Shown here: piece after piece, positions 30,869 to 39,221 of the stretch
Position numbering within the stretch: the first letter of the stretch is position 1
Layout: every line of letters begins with the position of its first letter
Assembly: GCF_016307205.1 (NCBI RefSeq)
Contig: NZ_JAEIJD010000001.1
Location: 478,031 to 542,030 of the forward strand
Direction of reading: 5' to 3'
Source of the DNA: Pontibaca salina
Lineage (GTDB): Bacteria; Pseudomonadota; Alphaproteobacteria; Rhodobacterales; Rhodobacteraceae
DNA: 64,000 nucleotides
Program-made: the position numbers and the translations under genes
Notes under the pieces: model-generated
What the model was told of the DNA's origin: nothing
The model's input: only the letters and a program-made list of their open reading frames with translations
The model's database searches: none

Positions 30869-31595
30869 AGCCGACTCCGATCTCGGCCAGGGGGCCGTAA
30901 AGGATAAGCGCGGGTTTGTCCCCGATTTCGCCTGCCAACCGCTCGGCCAAAGCGGCGACTGTCGCCCGGTGAGCGGCTTGCGCGGGGGTCGATATCGCCT
31001 CGGCCAGAATTGCCGGTGTCTCGGGCGGGAGACCGTGCGCGCAAAGGGCGGCCAGCAAGGCCGGAAAGGTGCGTTTGCCCATGAAAACAACGGTGCAGGC
31101 CGAAGGATCGGCCAAGGCGGCCAGATTGATGTCCTGCGGCAGGCGTCCATTGGTGTCATGACCGGTAACAAACTGAACCCGCCGCGCGGTCAGGCGGCGC
31201 GTCAGAGGGATGCCACATTGTGCCGCCGCCGCCACCGCAGAGGGAACGCCGGGGATGATCTCATAGGGGATACCGGCCTCGCGCAGCGCGATCAGTTCTT
31301 CTTCCAAGCGGCCGAATAGCCCGCTGTCACCGGATTTAAGCCGCACCACGCGCTGTCCGGCGCTGGCGTAATCGACCAATAAACGGCTGACATGGTTTTG
31401 ACGCGGCGACACCCGTCCGGCGCGTTTGCCAACCCCGACAAGATCGGCTTCCGGTCCGGCATGGTCTAGAATTGGCCCGGCGGAGAGATCATCGAACAGA
31501 ACCGCATCGGCCCGTCCGAGCCGGTCCGCCGCCTTGAGCGTCAGCAATTCCGGATCGCCCGGACCGGAGCCGACGAAACTGACAAAACCGGTCAT
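30861..31595 (-). CDS. cobA: Uroporphyrinogen-III C-methyltransferase CobA
   Basis: This 244-residue SUMT opens VSFVGSGPGDPELLTLKAADRL and has VVRLKSGDSGLFGRLEEEL and the GIPYEIIPGVPSAVAAAAQCGIP segment typical of SUMT. It is the single-domain form, lacking the CysG Fe-chelatase part. Reaction: two SAM-dependent methylations of uroporphyrinogen III to precorrin-2, the branch point for cobalamin and siroheme. Its ATG overlaps the cobB stop (ATGA). Confidence 0.92.
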   Translation of the reverse strand: MTGFVSFVGSGPGDPELLTLKAADRLGRADAVLFDDLSAGPILDHAGPEADLVGVGKRAGRVSPRQNHVSRLLVDYASAGQRVVRLKSGDSGLFGRLEEELIALREAGIPYEIIPGVPSAVAAAAQCGIPLTRRLTARRVQFVTGHDTNGRLPQDINLAALADPSACTVVFMGKRTFPALLAALCAHGLPPETPAILAEAISTPAQAAHRATVAALAERLAGEIGDKPALILYGPLAEIGVGFD

Positions 31596-32902
31596 GCCTC
31601 CTCCGCCGCGATCAGGTGAAAGAATGTTCCGCTGGCATGACCAACATATGAACCGGTCTGGGGTACCGGGTTGCCGTCGGCATCCATCACCTGCGCCAAT
31701 GGGGCGTCGGGTTGCTCAAGGATGGTGGCGTAATGAAATTCATGGCCCCGCAGCGCCGCGCCGCTGGCGTGCCCCGGCAAAGGCGCATTTAGCAATGCGC
31801 GTCGATATCCCAGATTAAACTTGCGCGTTTCATAGCTTGTGACCAATCCGAGAAGCCCGGCCATTTCATGGCGCGTGCCGTTCTTGTCAATCAAGGCCTG
31901 ACCAAGCGCCATGTAACCGCCACATTCGCCATGTACTGCACGGGTTTGAGCATGTTTGCGCAGCCCTGCGCGAAAGTGCTCGGCCGCCGCCAATTTGCCA
32001 GCGTGCAGTTCGGGATATCCACCCGGCAGCCAGACAAGATCAGCGTCACGGTCAGGTGCTTCGTCATTCAGCGGTGAGAACGGAATGATTTCGGCGCCGG
32101 CCCGACGCCAGCCTTCCAGCACATGCGGATAGGCAAAGGAAAAGGCTGCGTCCTGCGCCAAGGCGACACGCTGCGCTGGCGGGCGGGGCAATGTGCCACC
32201 GGGTCCGGCCTTTATGCCCTGCGCAGCCGCCTTGATCGCAGCCAAGTCCACATGATCCCGCAGAAATTGTGCATAGCCCGCGATGGCGGTGTCAAGGTCA
32301 GGATGCTCAACCGCCTGAACCAAGCCCAGATGCCGTTCGGGCAAGGTCAGATCGCCCCGCCGGGGCAGCACGCCCAATACCGGCAGCCCGGCGCGCTCCA
32401 TTCCGGCGCGGGTCAGCCTTTCATGGCGCGGTGAGGCAACGCGGTTCAGGATCACGCCGGCAAAAGGCAAATCCGGCATATAGGTGCGAAACCCCAGCGC
32501 CGTTGCCGCCGCCGATTGCGCCTGCCCGCCGACATCCAGCACCAGCACCACGGGCCAGCCCATCCGCCGCGCGGTTTCCGCGCTGGAGCCAAAGCCGCTT
32601 AGCCCGCGCGTTGCGACACCGTCGAACAACCCCATAGAGCCTTCGGCAATGCTGATGTCTGCGCCCTGCTGCTCGCGGGTGATGGCCGACAAAAGATCCT
32701 GGCTCATGGCCCAGCTATCAAGGTTGAAAGACGCTCGCCCGCAGGCCGCAAGGTGAAAGACCGGATCAATGTAATCGGGGCCGGACTTGAACGGCTGAAC
32801 CGTCATCCCTTCGTCGGATAGCGCCCGCAACAGGCCCAGCATCACTGTTGTTTTACCGGTGCCCGAAGACGGGGCAGAGATCATTAGTCCGCGCATAATC
32901 AT
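31592..32902 (-). CDS. cobB: Cobyrinate/hydrogenobyrinate a,c-diamide synthase CobB
   Basis: This protein is about 436 residues. An N-terminal ATPase domain has the P-loop [11 protein letters not shown]. The C-terminal glutamine amidotransferase (GATase1-like) domain contains [14 protein letters not shown] with its nucleophilic Cys near residue 330 and a late [11 protein letters not shown] 32902 overlaps the cobM stop (ATGA) with GGAGG four bases before. ATG 32896 has better spacing, and a further ATG at 32929 is in frame but less likely. Reaction: glutamine-dependent amidation of side chains a and c of hydrogenobyrinic acid. Confidence 0.9.
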   Translation of the reverse strand: MIMRGLMISAPSSGTGKTTVMLGLLRALSDEGMTVQPFKSGPDYIDPVFHLAACGRASFNLDSWAMSQDLLSAITREQQGADISIAEGSMGLFDGVATRGLSGFGSSAETARRMGWPVVLVLDVGGQAQSAAATALGFRTYMPDLPFAGVILNRVASPRHERLTRAGMERAGLPVLGVLPRRGDLTLPERHLGLVQAVEHPDLDTAIAGYAQFLRDHVDLAAIKAAAQGIKAGPGGTLPRPPAQRVALAQDAAFSFAYPHVLEGWRRAGAEIIPFSPLNDEAPDRDADLVWLPGGYPELHAGKLAAAEHFRAGLRKHAQTRAVHGECGGYMALGQALIDKNGTRHEMAGLLGLVTSYETRKFNLGYRRALLNAPLPGHASGAALRGHEFHYATILEQPDAPLAQVMDADGNPVPQTGSYVGHASGTFFHLIAAEEA

Positions 32903-33693
32903 TCGTCCTCCGGGGTCCAGGCGTGCCATTGGCTATCGACGCTTTGCGGTCGATAGCGGCGGTCGTAATCGGCGGCATAAAGGCAGCTTTCACCGAAACC
33001 TTCACCGGACAGAACCGGGCCAACAAGGATCAGCGCGGTGCGCTGGATATCCGCACCGATACGGCCTTCTATATCGGCCAATGTGCCACGGATGATCTGC
33101 TCATCGGACCAGCTCGCCCGATAGACGATGGCGACCGGGCAATCGGCACCATAGGCCGGGGTGAGATCCTGTACGACCCGCGCAAGGTTCTGGATCGACA
33201 GATGGATCGCAAGCGTGGTGCCGGTGGCGGCGAAATTAGTCAGGGTTTCACCTGCGGGCATCGCCGAGGCGCGCCCCGGTGTGCGGGTCAGTACCACCGA
33301 TTGCGCCAGCCCGGGCAGGGTCAGCTCGCTTCCCAGCGCGGCGGCGGCGGCAGCAAAGGCCGGGACGCCGGGGGTAATCGAAATCGGGATCCCCTCGGCG
33401 CGCAGACGGCGGATTTGCTCACCCATGGCGGACCAGACTGAGAGATCGCCGGAATGCAGCCGGGCCACATCCTGCCCATTCGCATGGGCCGCACGGATCT
33501 CAGCGATGATCTGATCAAGACTCAGCGGCGCGGTATTCACAATGCGCGCTCCGGCAGGGCAGTGCTCAAGGACTCCCTCGGGTACCAGAGATCCGGCATA
33601 GAGACAGACCGGACAGGAGGCGATGATATCCCGCCCCCGCAATGTCAAAAGATCGGGCGCACCGGGTCCGGCGCCTATGAAATGGACGGTCAA
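32899..33693 (-). CDS. cobM: Precorrin-4 C11-methyltransferase CobM
   Basis: This 264-residue methylase opens [18 protein letters not shown] and has [19 protein letters not shown] and [21 protein letters not shown], the motif set of CobM/CbiF. It is read from a TTG start at 33693 that overlaps the cobE stop (TTGA), with AAGGAG seven bases upstream. Reaction: SAM-dependent methylation of precorrin-4 at C-11 to precorrin-5. Confidence 0.92.
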   Translation of the reverse strand: MTVHFIGAGPGAPDLLTLRGRDIIASCPVCLYAGSLVPEGVLEHCPAGARIVNTAPLSLDQIIAEIRAAHANGQDVARLHSGDLSVWSAMGEQIRRLRAEGIPISITPGVPAFAAAAAALGSELTLPGLAQSVVLTRTPGRASAMPAGETLTNFAATGTTLAIHLSIQNLARVVQDLTPAYGADCPVAIVYRASWSDEQIIRGTLADIEGRIGADIQRTALILVGPVLSGEGFGESCLYAADYDRRYRPQSVDSQWHAWTPEDE

Positions 33694-34058
33694 TCTGTGT
33701 CTCCTTCGGCAATTGCGCAAGTGGCCATGCGATCCGTTGAAATGATCCGTGTCTGGACGAGGCGCGCACCGGGTCCAGCGGCCAGAAGCGCTGTGGCCTC
33801 GGCGACGCTGCCGGTCTGGCGCATTGTCTGGGACATGGCACCCTGCGACTGTGTCTTTGCGCTGGGCAAGTGATGGTGAGAAATGCGGCGCACCGGCAGA
33901 CCAAGCCGTTTGGCGAATTGCCGAAATACGGGCGTATCGGCCTTGTCGCCGACTGTGGCCAGCGATGTGATCCTGCGGTCGCCCACCGCGCGGCGCAACG
34001 CGTTGTGCAGACTGTCGACATCCGCCGCTGCACGAAAGCCAAATCCTGCCACGATCAT
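33690..34058 (-). CDS. cobE: CobE/CbiG C-terminal-like protein
   Basis: This 122-residue protein starts [21 protein letters not shown] and has [25 protein letters not shown], the pattern of CobE and of the CbiG C-terminal domain. ATG 34058 overlaps the cobL stop (ATGA), which decides it over an ATG at 34073. Family knowledge: CobE is required for cobalamin formation in the aerobic pathway, with an unclear biochemical role; CbiG hydrolyses the ring lactone in the anaerobic pathway. Confidence 0.85.
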   Translation of the reverse strand: MIVAGFGFRAAADVDSLHNALRRAVGDRRITSLATVGDKADTPVFRQFAKRLGLPVRRISHHHLPSAKTQSQGAMSQTMRQTGSVAEATALLAAGPGARLVQTRIISTDRMATCAIAEGDTD

Positions 34059-35254
34059 AGCGTGACGCTCCATTGCACGATGGGGTAGGAAGCTTTCCAC
34101 CCCCGTTTTGTGCCCAGCGGAGCAGCTCGCGCCAATTCGATCTTTGTCAGCGATCCACCCAGTCGGCTGTGGGCCTCGGCCAGAAGCGTCTCGGTTTCCA
34201 GCGTGACCGCATTTGCCACCAGTCGCGTCCCGCGGGCGAGTTCGGTCAGGCGGCGCAGCAGGCCTGGCGACAGACCGCCGCCGACAAACACCGCATCGGG
34301 CGGGGGCAATCCGTCCAGCGCTTCGGGGGCCGCGCCCGTTATCACATTCAACCGGTCCACCCCCAAACGTGCGGCATTCGCGGTGATCCGCGCCGCGCGC
34401 TCGGGGACGAGCTCGACGCAGGTTGCTTGCATCGCGCGTTGGACAAGCAGCCATTCGATAGCAACCGAGCCCGAGCCACCGCCGATATCCCAAAGATGCT
34501 CACCGACCTGCGGGGCAAGGGCCGACAGGGTCAATGCCCGTACCGGGCGCTTGGTAATCTGGCCATCGTGATCGAACCATCGGTCCGGCAGACCGCTGGC
34601 TTTCGGCAGACTATCTGCGCCCTCCGCCACTTCGATCGCAACGCAGACCGGATGGCTGACTGGCCGAGCTTCCCTGTAATGCGCCGCGGTGGCAGCGGTG
34701 ATTTTCTCACGCGGTCCGCCCAGAGCTTCCAGGACATGCAAACGGCTTTCGCCGAATCCAGCCTCGGAAAGATTCTCTGCCAAAGCACCCGGCGCTGCGC
34801 CATCGCGCAGCGTAACGATCAGGCGCATCCCGCCCGACAGATACGGGCGCAGGCGCGAGAATGGGGCAGCGTGAAACCCCAGACATTCGGTTGTCTCCAG
34901 CGGCCAACCCAGCCGGCTGGCGGCCAGCGCAAAACAGGATACCCCCGGCAGCGCACGCCATTCGTCGGCCTCCAAATGCTGCACCAGAACAGAACCGGCC
35001 CCGAACCAGAACGGATCGCCAGAGGCGAGCACCGCAACCCGGCGGCCCCGCAGCGCCAGTAGCCGCGCAATTCCGTCGGCGAAAGGGGTCGGCCACTCGA
35101 CGATGTCGGCGGTCAGAGCGGGCAAAAGCGAAAGATGACGGGGCGGACCCATGACAATTTCCGCATCCGCAAGCGCGGCAAGGCTTGCAGAGGTCAGCCC
35201 GCTCGGACCATCTTCGCCCAAACCGATGATTGTCAGCCAGGGGTGTTCAGCCAT
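34055..35254 (-). CDS. cobL: Precorrin-6Y C5,15-methyltransferase (decarboxylating) CobL
   Basis: This 399-residue two-domain enzyme has an N-terminal tetrapyrrole methylase ([19 protein letters not shown]) corresponding to CbiE and a C-terminal Rossmann methyltransferase ([18 protein letters not shown], near residue 245) corresponding to CbiT. Reaction: methylation at C-5 and C-15 and decarboxylation of the C-12 acetate. Its ATG (35252-35254) lies on the palindrome CATG shared with the ATG of the divergent cobK. Any operon transcript from cobJ must cross cobK antisense to reach it. Confidence 0.92.
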   Translation of the reverse strand: MAEHPWLTIIGLGEDGPSGLTSASLAALADAEIVMGPPRHLSLLPALTADIVEWPTPFADGIARLLALRGRRVAVLASGDPFWFGAGSVLVQHLEADEWRALPGVSCFALAASRLGWPLETTECLGFHAAPFSRLRPYLSGGMRLIVTLRDGAAPGALAENLSEAGFGESRLHVLEALGGPREKITAATAAHYREARPVSHPVCVAIEVAEGADSLPKASGLPDRWFDHDGQITKRPVRALTLSALAPQVGEHLWDIGGGSGSVAIEWLLVQRAMQATCVELVPERAARITANAARLGVDRLNVITGAAPEALDGLPPPDAVFVGGGLSPGLLRRLTELARGTRLVANAVTLETETLLAEAHSRLGGSLTKIELARAAPLGTKRGWKASYPIVQWSVTL

Positions 35255-36008
35255 GATACCGAACCTTTTGATCTTGGGCGGCACGCTTGAGGCGACCGCG
35301 CTTTGCAACCGATTGGCCGATACCGGGATTGCCGCGACCCTGTCGCTGGCCGGACGGGTGGCACGGCCCAAAGATCAGCGCGTGCCGGTGCGGGTCGGCG
35401 GGTTTGGCGGTGCGGACGGGTTGCAGCGTTTCATTGAACGGGCAGCCATTACCCATGTGATTGACGGCACCCATCCCTTCGCCGCACAGATCAGCCGTAA
35501 CGTTTTGGCCGCCTGCGATAAATCTGGGGTGCCATTGATCGCCCTTGGCCGTGCGCCGTGGCGCGAGCAGCCGGGCGACAATTGGCAGCGTGTACCCGAT
35601 ATCGCCCATGCGGCCACCGCGCTGGACCGCCCCGCGCGACGGGTCATGCTGGCGATCGGACGCATGTATCTGAGCGCTTTCGCCGCGTACCCGCAGCATC
35701 GGTACCTCCTGCGCCTTGTGGATCCGCCTGAAACCCCCCTTCCTTTGGCCAATGCCATTGTCGAAATTGACCGCGGCCCGTTTAACGTCATGGGTGACAA
35801 GGCTCTCATAAGTAAGCACAAAATCGATCTGATCGTGTCCAAGAACGCTGGCGGCACCGGGGCAGTGGCCAAGATCACGGCGGCGCGCGAGCTCGGGCTT
35901 CCGGTCATCATGATCGACCGGCCGGTTCTGCCCCATCGGCACGAAGTTCACAGCGTGGATGCCGTTCTGGAATGGCTGATGCATCAAGGTATCGCCCTTG
36001 GCGTATAG
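35253..36008 (+). CDS. cobK: Precorrin-6A reductase CobK
   Basis: This 251-residue protein opens [22 protein letters not shown] and has RVGGFGGADGLQRFI, DGTHPFAAQISRN and SKNAGGTGAVAKITAARELGLPVIMI, the CobK/CbiJ signature segments. Reaction: NADPH-dependent reduction of precorrin-6A to precorrin-6B. It is on the opposite strand to all neighbouring cob genes. Its start shares CATG with that of cobL, and its 3' end overlaps the end of cobJ by 25 bases. A plausible ribosome site (AGGGGTG) lies inside cobL. Confidence 0.92.
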   Translation: MIPNLLILGGTLEATALCNRLADTGIAATLSLAGRVARPKDQRVPVRVGGFGGADGLQRFIERAAITHVIDGTHPFAAQISRNVLAACDKSGVPLIALGRAPWREQPGDNWQRVPDIAHAATALDRPARRVMLAIGRMYLSAFAAYPQHRYLLRLVDPPETPLPLANAIVEIDRGPFNVMGDKALISKHKIDLIVSKNAGGTGAVAKITAARELGLPVIMIDRPVLPHRHEVHSVDAVLEWLMHQGIALGV

Positions 36009-36736
36009 ACAATAGGGCGCGCGCCAACGCGTTCGATCAGCCGCGTGCGCGACGACCCAACTAAGACGACGGTGCGCATATCGGCCATATCCGCAGTGCA
36101 ATCGGGTAGGGCCACGATGCGCAATGTTTCTTCGGGGGTCGAAACGGCACGTGCAAAGATCACCGGACGCTGGTCACCGCAAGCTTCTTGCAGCACTGTC
36201 AGGGCGCGGGCAAACCCCTCGGGCCGCGCCTTGGATCGAGGGTTGTAAAAGGCCATCGCAAAATCCGCCTCGGCCGCCAGACGCAACCGCTTTTCGATCA
36301 CCGCCCAGGGTTTCAGATTGTCGCTGAGATTGATGGTGCAAAAATCATGGCCCAATGGCGCTCCGGCCCGCGCGGCTGCCGCCAACATTGCGGTGATACC
36401 GGGCAGCACGCGGATATCCAGATTCCGCCAGTCCGCGAGCCCGCTTTCCACTGCTTCAAACACGGCCGCGGCCATGGCAAAGACACCGGGATCGCCCGAT
36501 GACACCACCACCACCCGCCGACCGGCCGCCGCCAATTCAAGCGCGTGCTGTGACCGCTCCAACTCCACCCGATTGTCAGAGGCATGTTTGACAAGCCCCT
36601 TCCGGTCCGCGATGCGAGCGACGTAGGGGATATAGCCAACGATATCTGTTGCCGCGGCCAGGGCCTGATCGACTTCGGGCGTCATCAGCGCCGCGTCGCC
36701 CGGACCCAGCCCGGCAATGACCAGCCAGCCGCTCAT
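35984..36736 (-). CDS. cobJ: Precorrin-3B C17-methyltransferase CobJ
   Basis: This 250-residue methylase opens LVIAGLGPGDAALMTPEV and has VVVVSSGDPGVFAMAAAVFEA and AFYNPRSKARP, characteristic of the ring-contracting CobJ/CbiH. ATG 36736 overlaps the cobI stop (ATGA). Reaction: methylation at C-17 with ring contraction, precorrin-3B to precorrin-4. The 3' end overlaps cobK on the other strand. Confidence 0.92.
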   Translation of the reverse strand: MSGWLVIAGLGPGDAALMTPEVDQALAAATDIVGYIPYVARIADRKGLVKHASDNRVELERSQHALELAAAGRRVVVVSSGDPGVFAMAAAVFEAVESGLADWRNLDIRVLPGITAMLAAAARAGAPLGHDFCTINLSDNLKPWAVIEKRLRLAAEADFAMAFYNPRSKARPEGFARALTVLQEACGDQRPVIFARAVSTPEETLRIVALPDCTADMADMRTVVLVGSSRTRLIERVGARPIVYTPRAIP

Positions 36737-37461
36737 GGCCGCCGCCCCTGCCCATGCACGATGATGATCGAAAAATAAGGCGTAACCCGGCCCTCCGCTT
36801 CGCTTAGCCGGTGTATGGTTTGCTCTGGCATCGAGGCGAACTCGACCAGCCAAGCCTGCTCGTAGCGACCGGACTCACGCAAGGCACGGCGGACTTTTTC
36901 GATATTGCGACCAATCTTCATGATCACCGCCGCGTCGGTTTGAGCGAGGTGACGGGCTAAATCCGCTTCGTCGAGCGTGCCCATCAGAACGGTCAACACA
37001 TCATCGCCCCAGGTGATCGGTGCCCCGGTGGCGGTCCACGCCGCCGACATCCCGGTGATTGCCGGGACAACCTGCACCGGCACCTGATCCACAAGCCGCG
37101 TGTAGAGATGCATGAACGAGCCGTAGAAAAACGGATCACCCTCACAAAGCACGATCACGTCTTCGCCCTTTTGGGCAAGCTCATGCAAACGCGCGGTGCA
37201 GGTCTCGTAAAACCCGGCCAAAAGCCGTTTATATGCCGGATCGCTAAAGGGGATTTCGGTGGTGACCGGGTATTCCATAGGATATTCCGTGGCATCTTTT
37301 GGAAGAAGCCCCTCGACGATCCGGCGCGCCTGACCGCTGCGCCCGGCCTTGCGAAAGAACGCGACATGCCGCGCTTGCTGCAACAGCCGCTGGGCGCGCA
37401 CCGTCATCAGATCGGGATCGCCCGGACCCAGCCCCAGCCCGTAAATCGTACCCGCGTTCAT
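36733..37461 (-). CDS. cobI: Precorrin-2 C20-methyltransferase CobI
   Basis: This 242-residue methylase opens IYGLGLGPGDPDLMTVRAQRLL and has VIVLCEGDPFFYGSFMHLYTRL and VQVVPAITGMSAAWTATGAP, the usual CobI/CbiL motif set. ATG 37461 overlaps the stop of the upstream cobG-cobH fusion (ATGA). Reaction: SAM-dependent methylation of precorrin-2 at C-20 to precorrin-3A. Confidence 0.92.
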   Translation of the reverse strand: MNAGTIYGLGLGPGDPDLMTVRAQRLLQQARHVAFFRKAGRSGQARRIVEGLLPKDATEYPMEYPVTTEIPFSDPAYKRLLAGFYETCTARLHELAQKGEDVIVLCEGDPFFYGSFMHLYTRLVDQVPVQVVPAITGMSAAWTATGAPITWGDDVLTVLMGTLDEADLARHLAQTDAAVIMKIGRNIEKVRRALRESGRYEQAWLVEFASMPEQTIHRLSEAEGRVTPYFSIIIVHGQGRRP

Positions 37462-39221
37462 TCGGCGCGGCTCGCGATGGCGTTGATTGCAGCGACGGTG
37501 ATGGCGCTGCCCCCAAGTCGGCCTTCGACAACACAACAGGGAACCGGCTGATCCGCCCAAAGCGCGGCTTTACTTTCCACCGCGCCGACAAATCCCACCG
37601 GACAGCCGATGATCGCCGCCGGACGTGGGCAATCCGGGTCTTGCAACATGTTCAGCAGATGGAACAATGCGGTTGGCGCATTGCCGATGGCGACCAATGC
37701 CCCTTGCAGGCGGGGACGCCACAGTTCGAGTGCGGCGGCTGAACGGGTGTTGCCCAGTTCCTGCGCCAGTCCGGGCACTGCCGGATCCCGGAGTGTGCAA
37801 ATCACATCGTTTTCCGCCGGCAGGCGGGGGCGCGTGACGCCTTCGGACACCATATGTGCGTCACAGAAAATCGGTGCGCCGCTTTCCAGCGCCGCGCGGG
37901 CGACCTGCACAAATCCGGGGGAAAAGCGAATATGTGACTCCAGCCCGACCATGCCTGCTGCATGGATCATCCGCACCGCAATCTGCTCTTCGTCGGGGGC
38001 AAAACGGGCAAGGTCAGCCTCGGCGCGAATGGTGGCGAAACTTTGACGGTAAATTGCAGCACCGTCTTTTTCATAGTCATAGGGCATCCGGGAAAACTCC
38101 GCGTGTTCTATTATTTGAGTTGGGGTCAGGCCGCGCCGGCAGGGGGCATCCTGCGGCGTGCCGTTCAGGACAAGGTCGAATGCGCCGTCGCGCCCGATGA
38201 TCGTCACATCGCTTGCAGCCGGACGGGCGCAGCCTTTGGCACAGCCCGATACATGCACTGAGCGCCCCTTCATCTGCGGGGCCAATTGGGTTGCGAGAGC
38301 GCGCGTATCGACCGTGGCTTGTAGACAATAAGGTTTCCCGACACAGGCATGGGCGATCAACAAGGGATCATCCGCATCGGTGATGAAAGGCGCGTCAGCC
38401 GGCACGTCCGCGCCTTCGAGCAGGAAAAGCCGCCATGGGGTGATCCTCATCCCCGTGGCGCTGTACTGCCGCATGGCCCGCGCGAGGGCAGTCGCATCGA
38501 TCTGACCGAAAGAAGCGCCCAGCAACGCGCCAAGGCGGTGTCGCCCGGCCCGAGGCGGTGGTGCCGGAGGTCGCGGTGCGGTTGTCACCCAGTCCGGTGG
38601 TAGATCATGGGCGGCCACCACCTGCACCATACGCCGCTGCGCGGCGGTCCGGCGGGTATCGAACCATTGCACGAGCTCCTGAAGCGCGCCGAGCGCCGTA
38701 TCTTCGCGCACCGGGCGCCCCATGGCGCTGCCCTCGGCACGTAAAATGAGGCCTGTCTCACTGCGTTCGAAGCGAAAATCAGCGGGGGTGTCGGTCAGGG
38801 CAGGGGCCATGCCTGTATCGATGGCGAAACCGACCTTGTCCGGCAACTCAGGCAGATCGCCCAACATGTCCGTCAGATTTTCTGCCAAGTACTGGCTCAG
38901 GTCGCCGTGCTGCCAGAACGGTGTCACCAATATATTGCGGCGGCGTTCCAGATCAGGGTCAGCGTCCAGCAGTTCGAGCGCCGCAAGTCCCTGCAAAAGC
39001 GCCTGATAAGCGGCCTCCGATACGCCACGGATTTGCAGATTGGCGCGGTTGGTCAGGTCAATGCAGCCGCTGCCGTGTTGGGTGGCCAGCGCGCATAGTC
39101 TAAGCACCTGTTCGCGATCCAGCCGGCCCAACCTTGGACGCACCCGCACCACAAGCCCATCGCCAGACATCATCGGACGATAGGCACCCGGACACCAGCC
39201 TTTGACCTGCGGCGCGCTCAT
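37458..39221 (-). CDS. cobGH: Fused precorrin-3B synthase / precorrin-8X methylmutase (CobG-CobH)
   Basis: One 587-residue open frame joins two enzymes. Residues 1-378 are CobG, a sulfite-reductase-like monooxygenase with CIDLTNRANLQIRG and cluster cysteines in VGKPYCLQA and VSGCAKGCARP. Residues 379-587 are a complete CobH (MPYDYEKDGAAIYRQSFATI, catalytic His in RMIHAAGM, then IGCPVGFVGAVESK). There is no stop between. The internal ATG at 38087 has GGAG nine bases upstream, so separate CobH could also be made. ATG 39221 overlaps the cobN stop. CobG makes precorrin-3B using oxygen, so the route is aerobic; CobH makes hydrogenobyrinate. Confidence 0.88.
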   Translation of the reverse strand: MSAPQVKGWCPGAYRPMMSGDGLVVRVRPRLGRLDREQVLRLCALATQHGSGCIDLTNRANLQIRGVSEAAYQALLQGLAALELLDADPDLERRRNILVTPFWQHGDLSQYLAENLTDMLGDLPELPDKVGFAIDTGMAPALTDTPADFRFERSETGLILRAEGSAMGRPVREDTALGALQELVQWFDTRRTAAQRRMVQVVAAHDLPPDWVTTAPRPPAPPPRAGRHRLGALLGASFGQIDATALARAMRQYSATGMRITPWRLFLLEGADVPADAPFITDADDPLLIAHACVGKPYCLQATVDTRALATQLAPQMKGRSVHVSGCAKGCARPAASDVTIIGRDGAFDLVLNGTPQDAPCRRGLTPTQIIEHAEFSRMPYDYEKDGAAIYRQSFATIRAEADLARFAPDEEQIAVRMIHAAGMVGLESHIRFSPGFVQVARAALESGAPIFCDAHMVSEGVTRPRLPAENDVICTLRDPAVPGLAQELGNTRSAAALELWRPRLQGALVAIGNAPTALFHLLNMLQDPDCPRPAAIIGCPVGFVGAVESKAALWADQPVPCCVVEGRLGGSAITVAAINAIASRAE

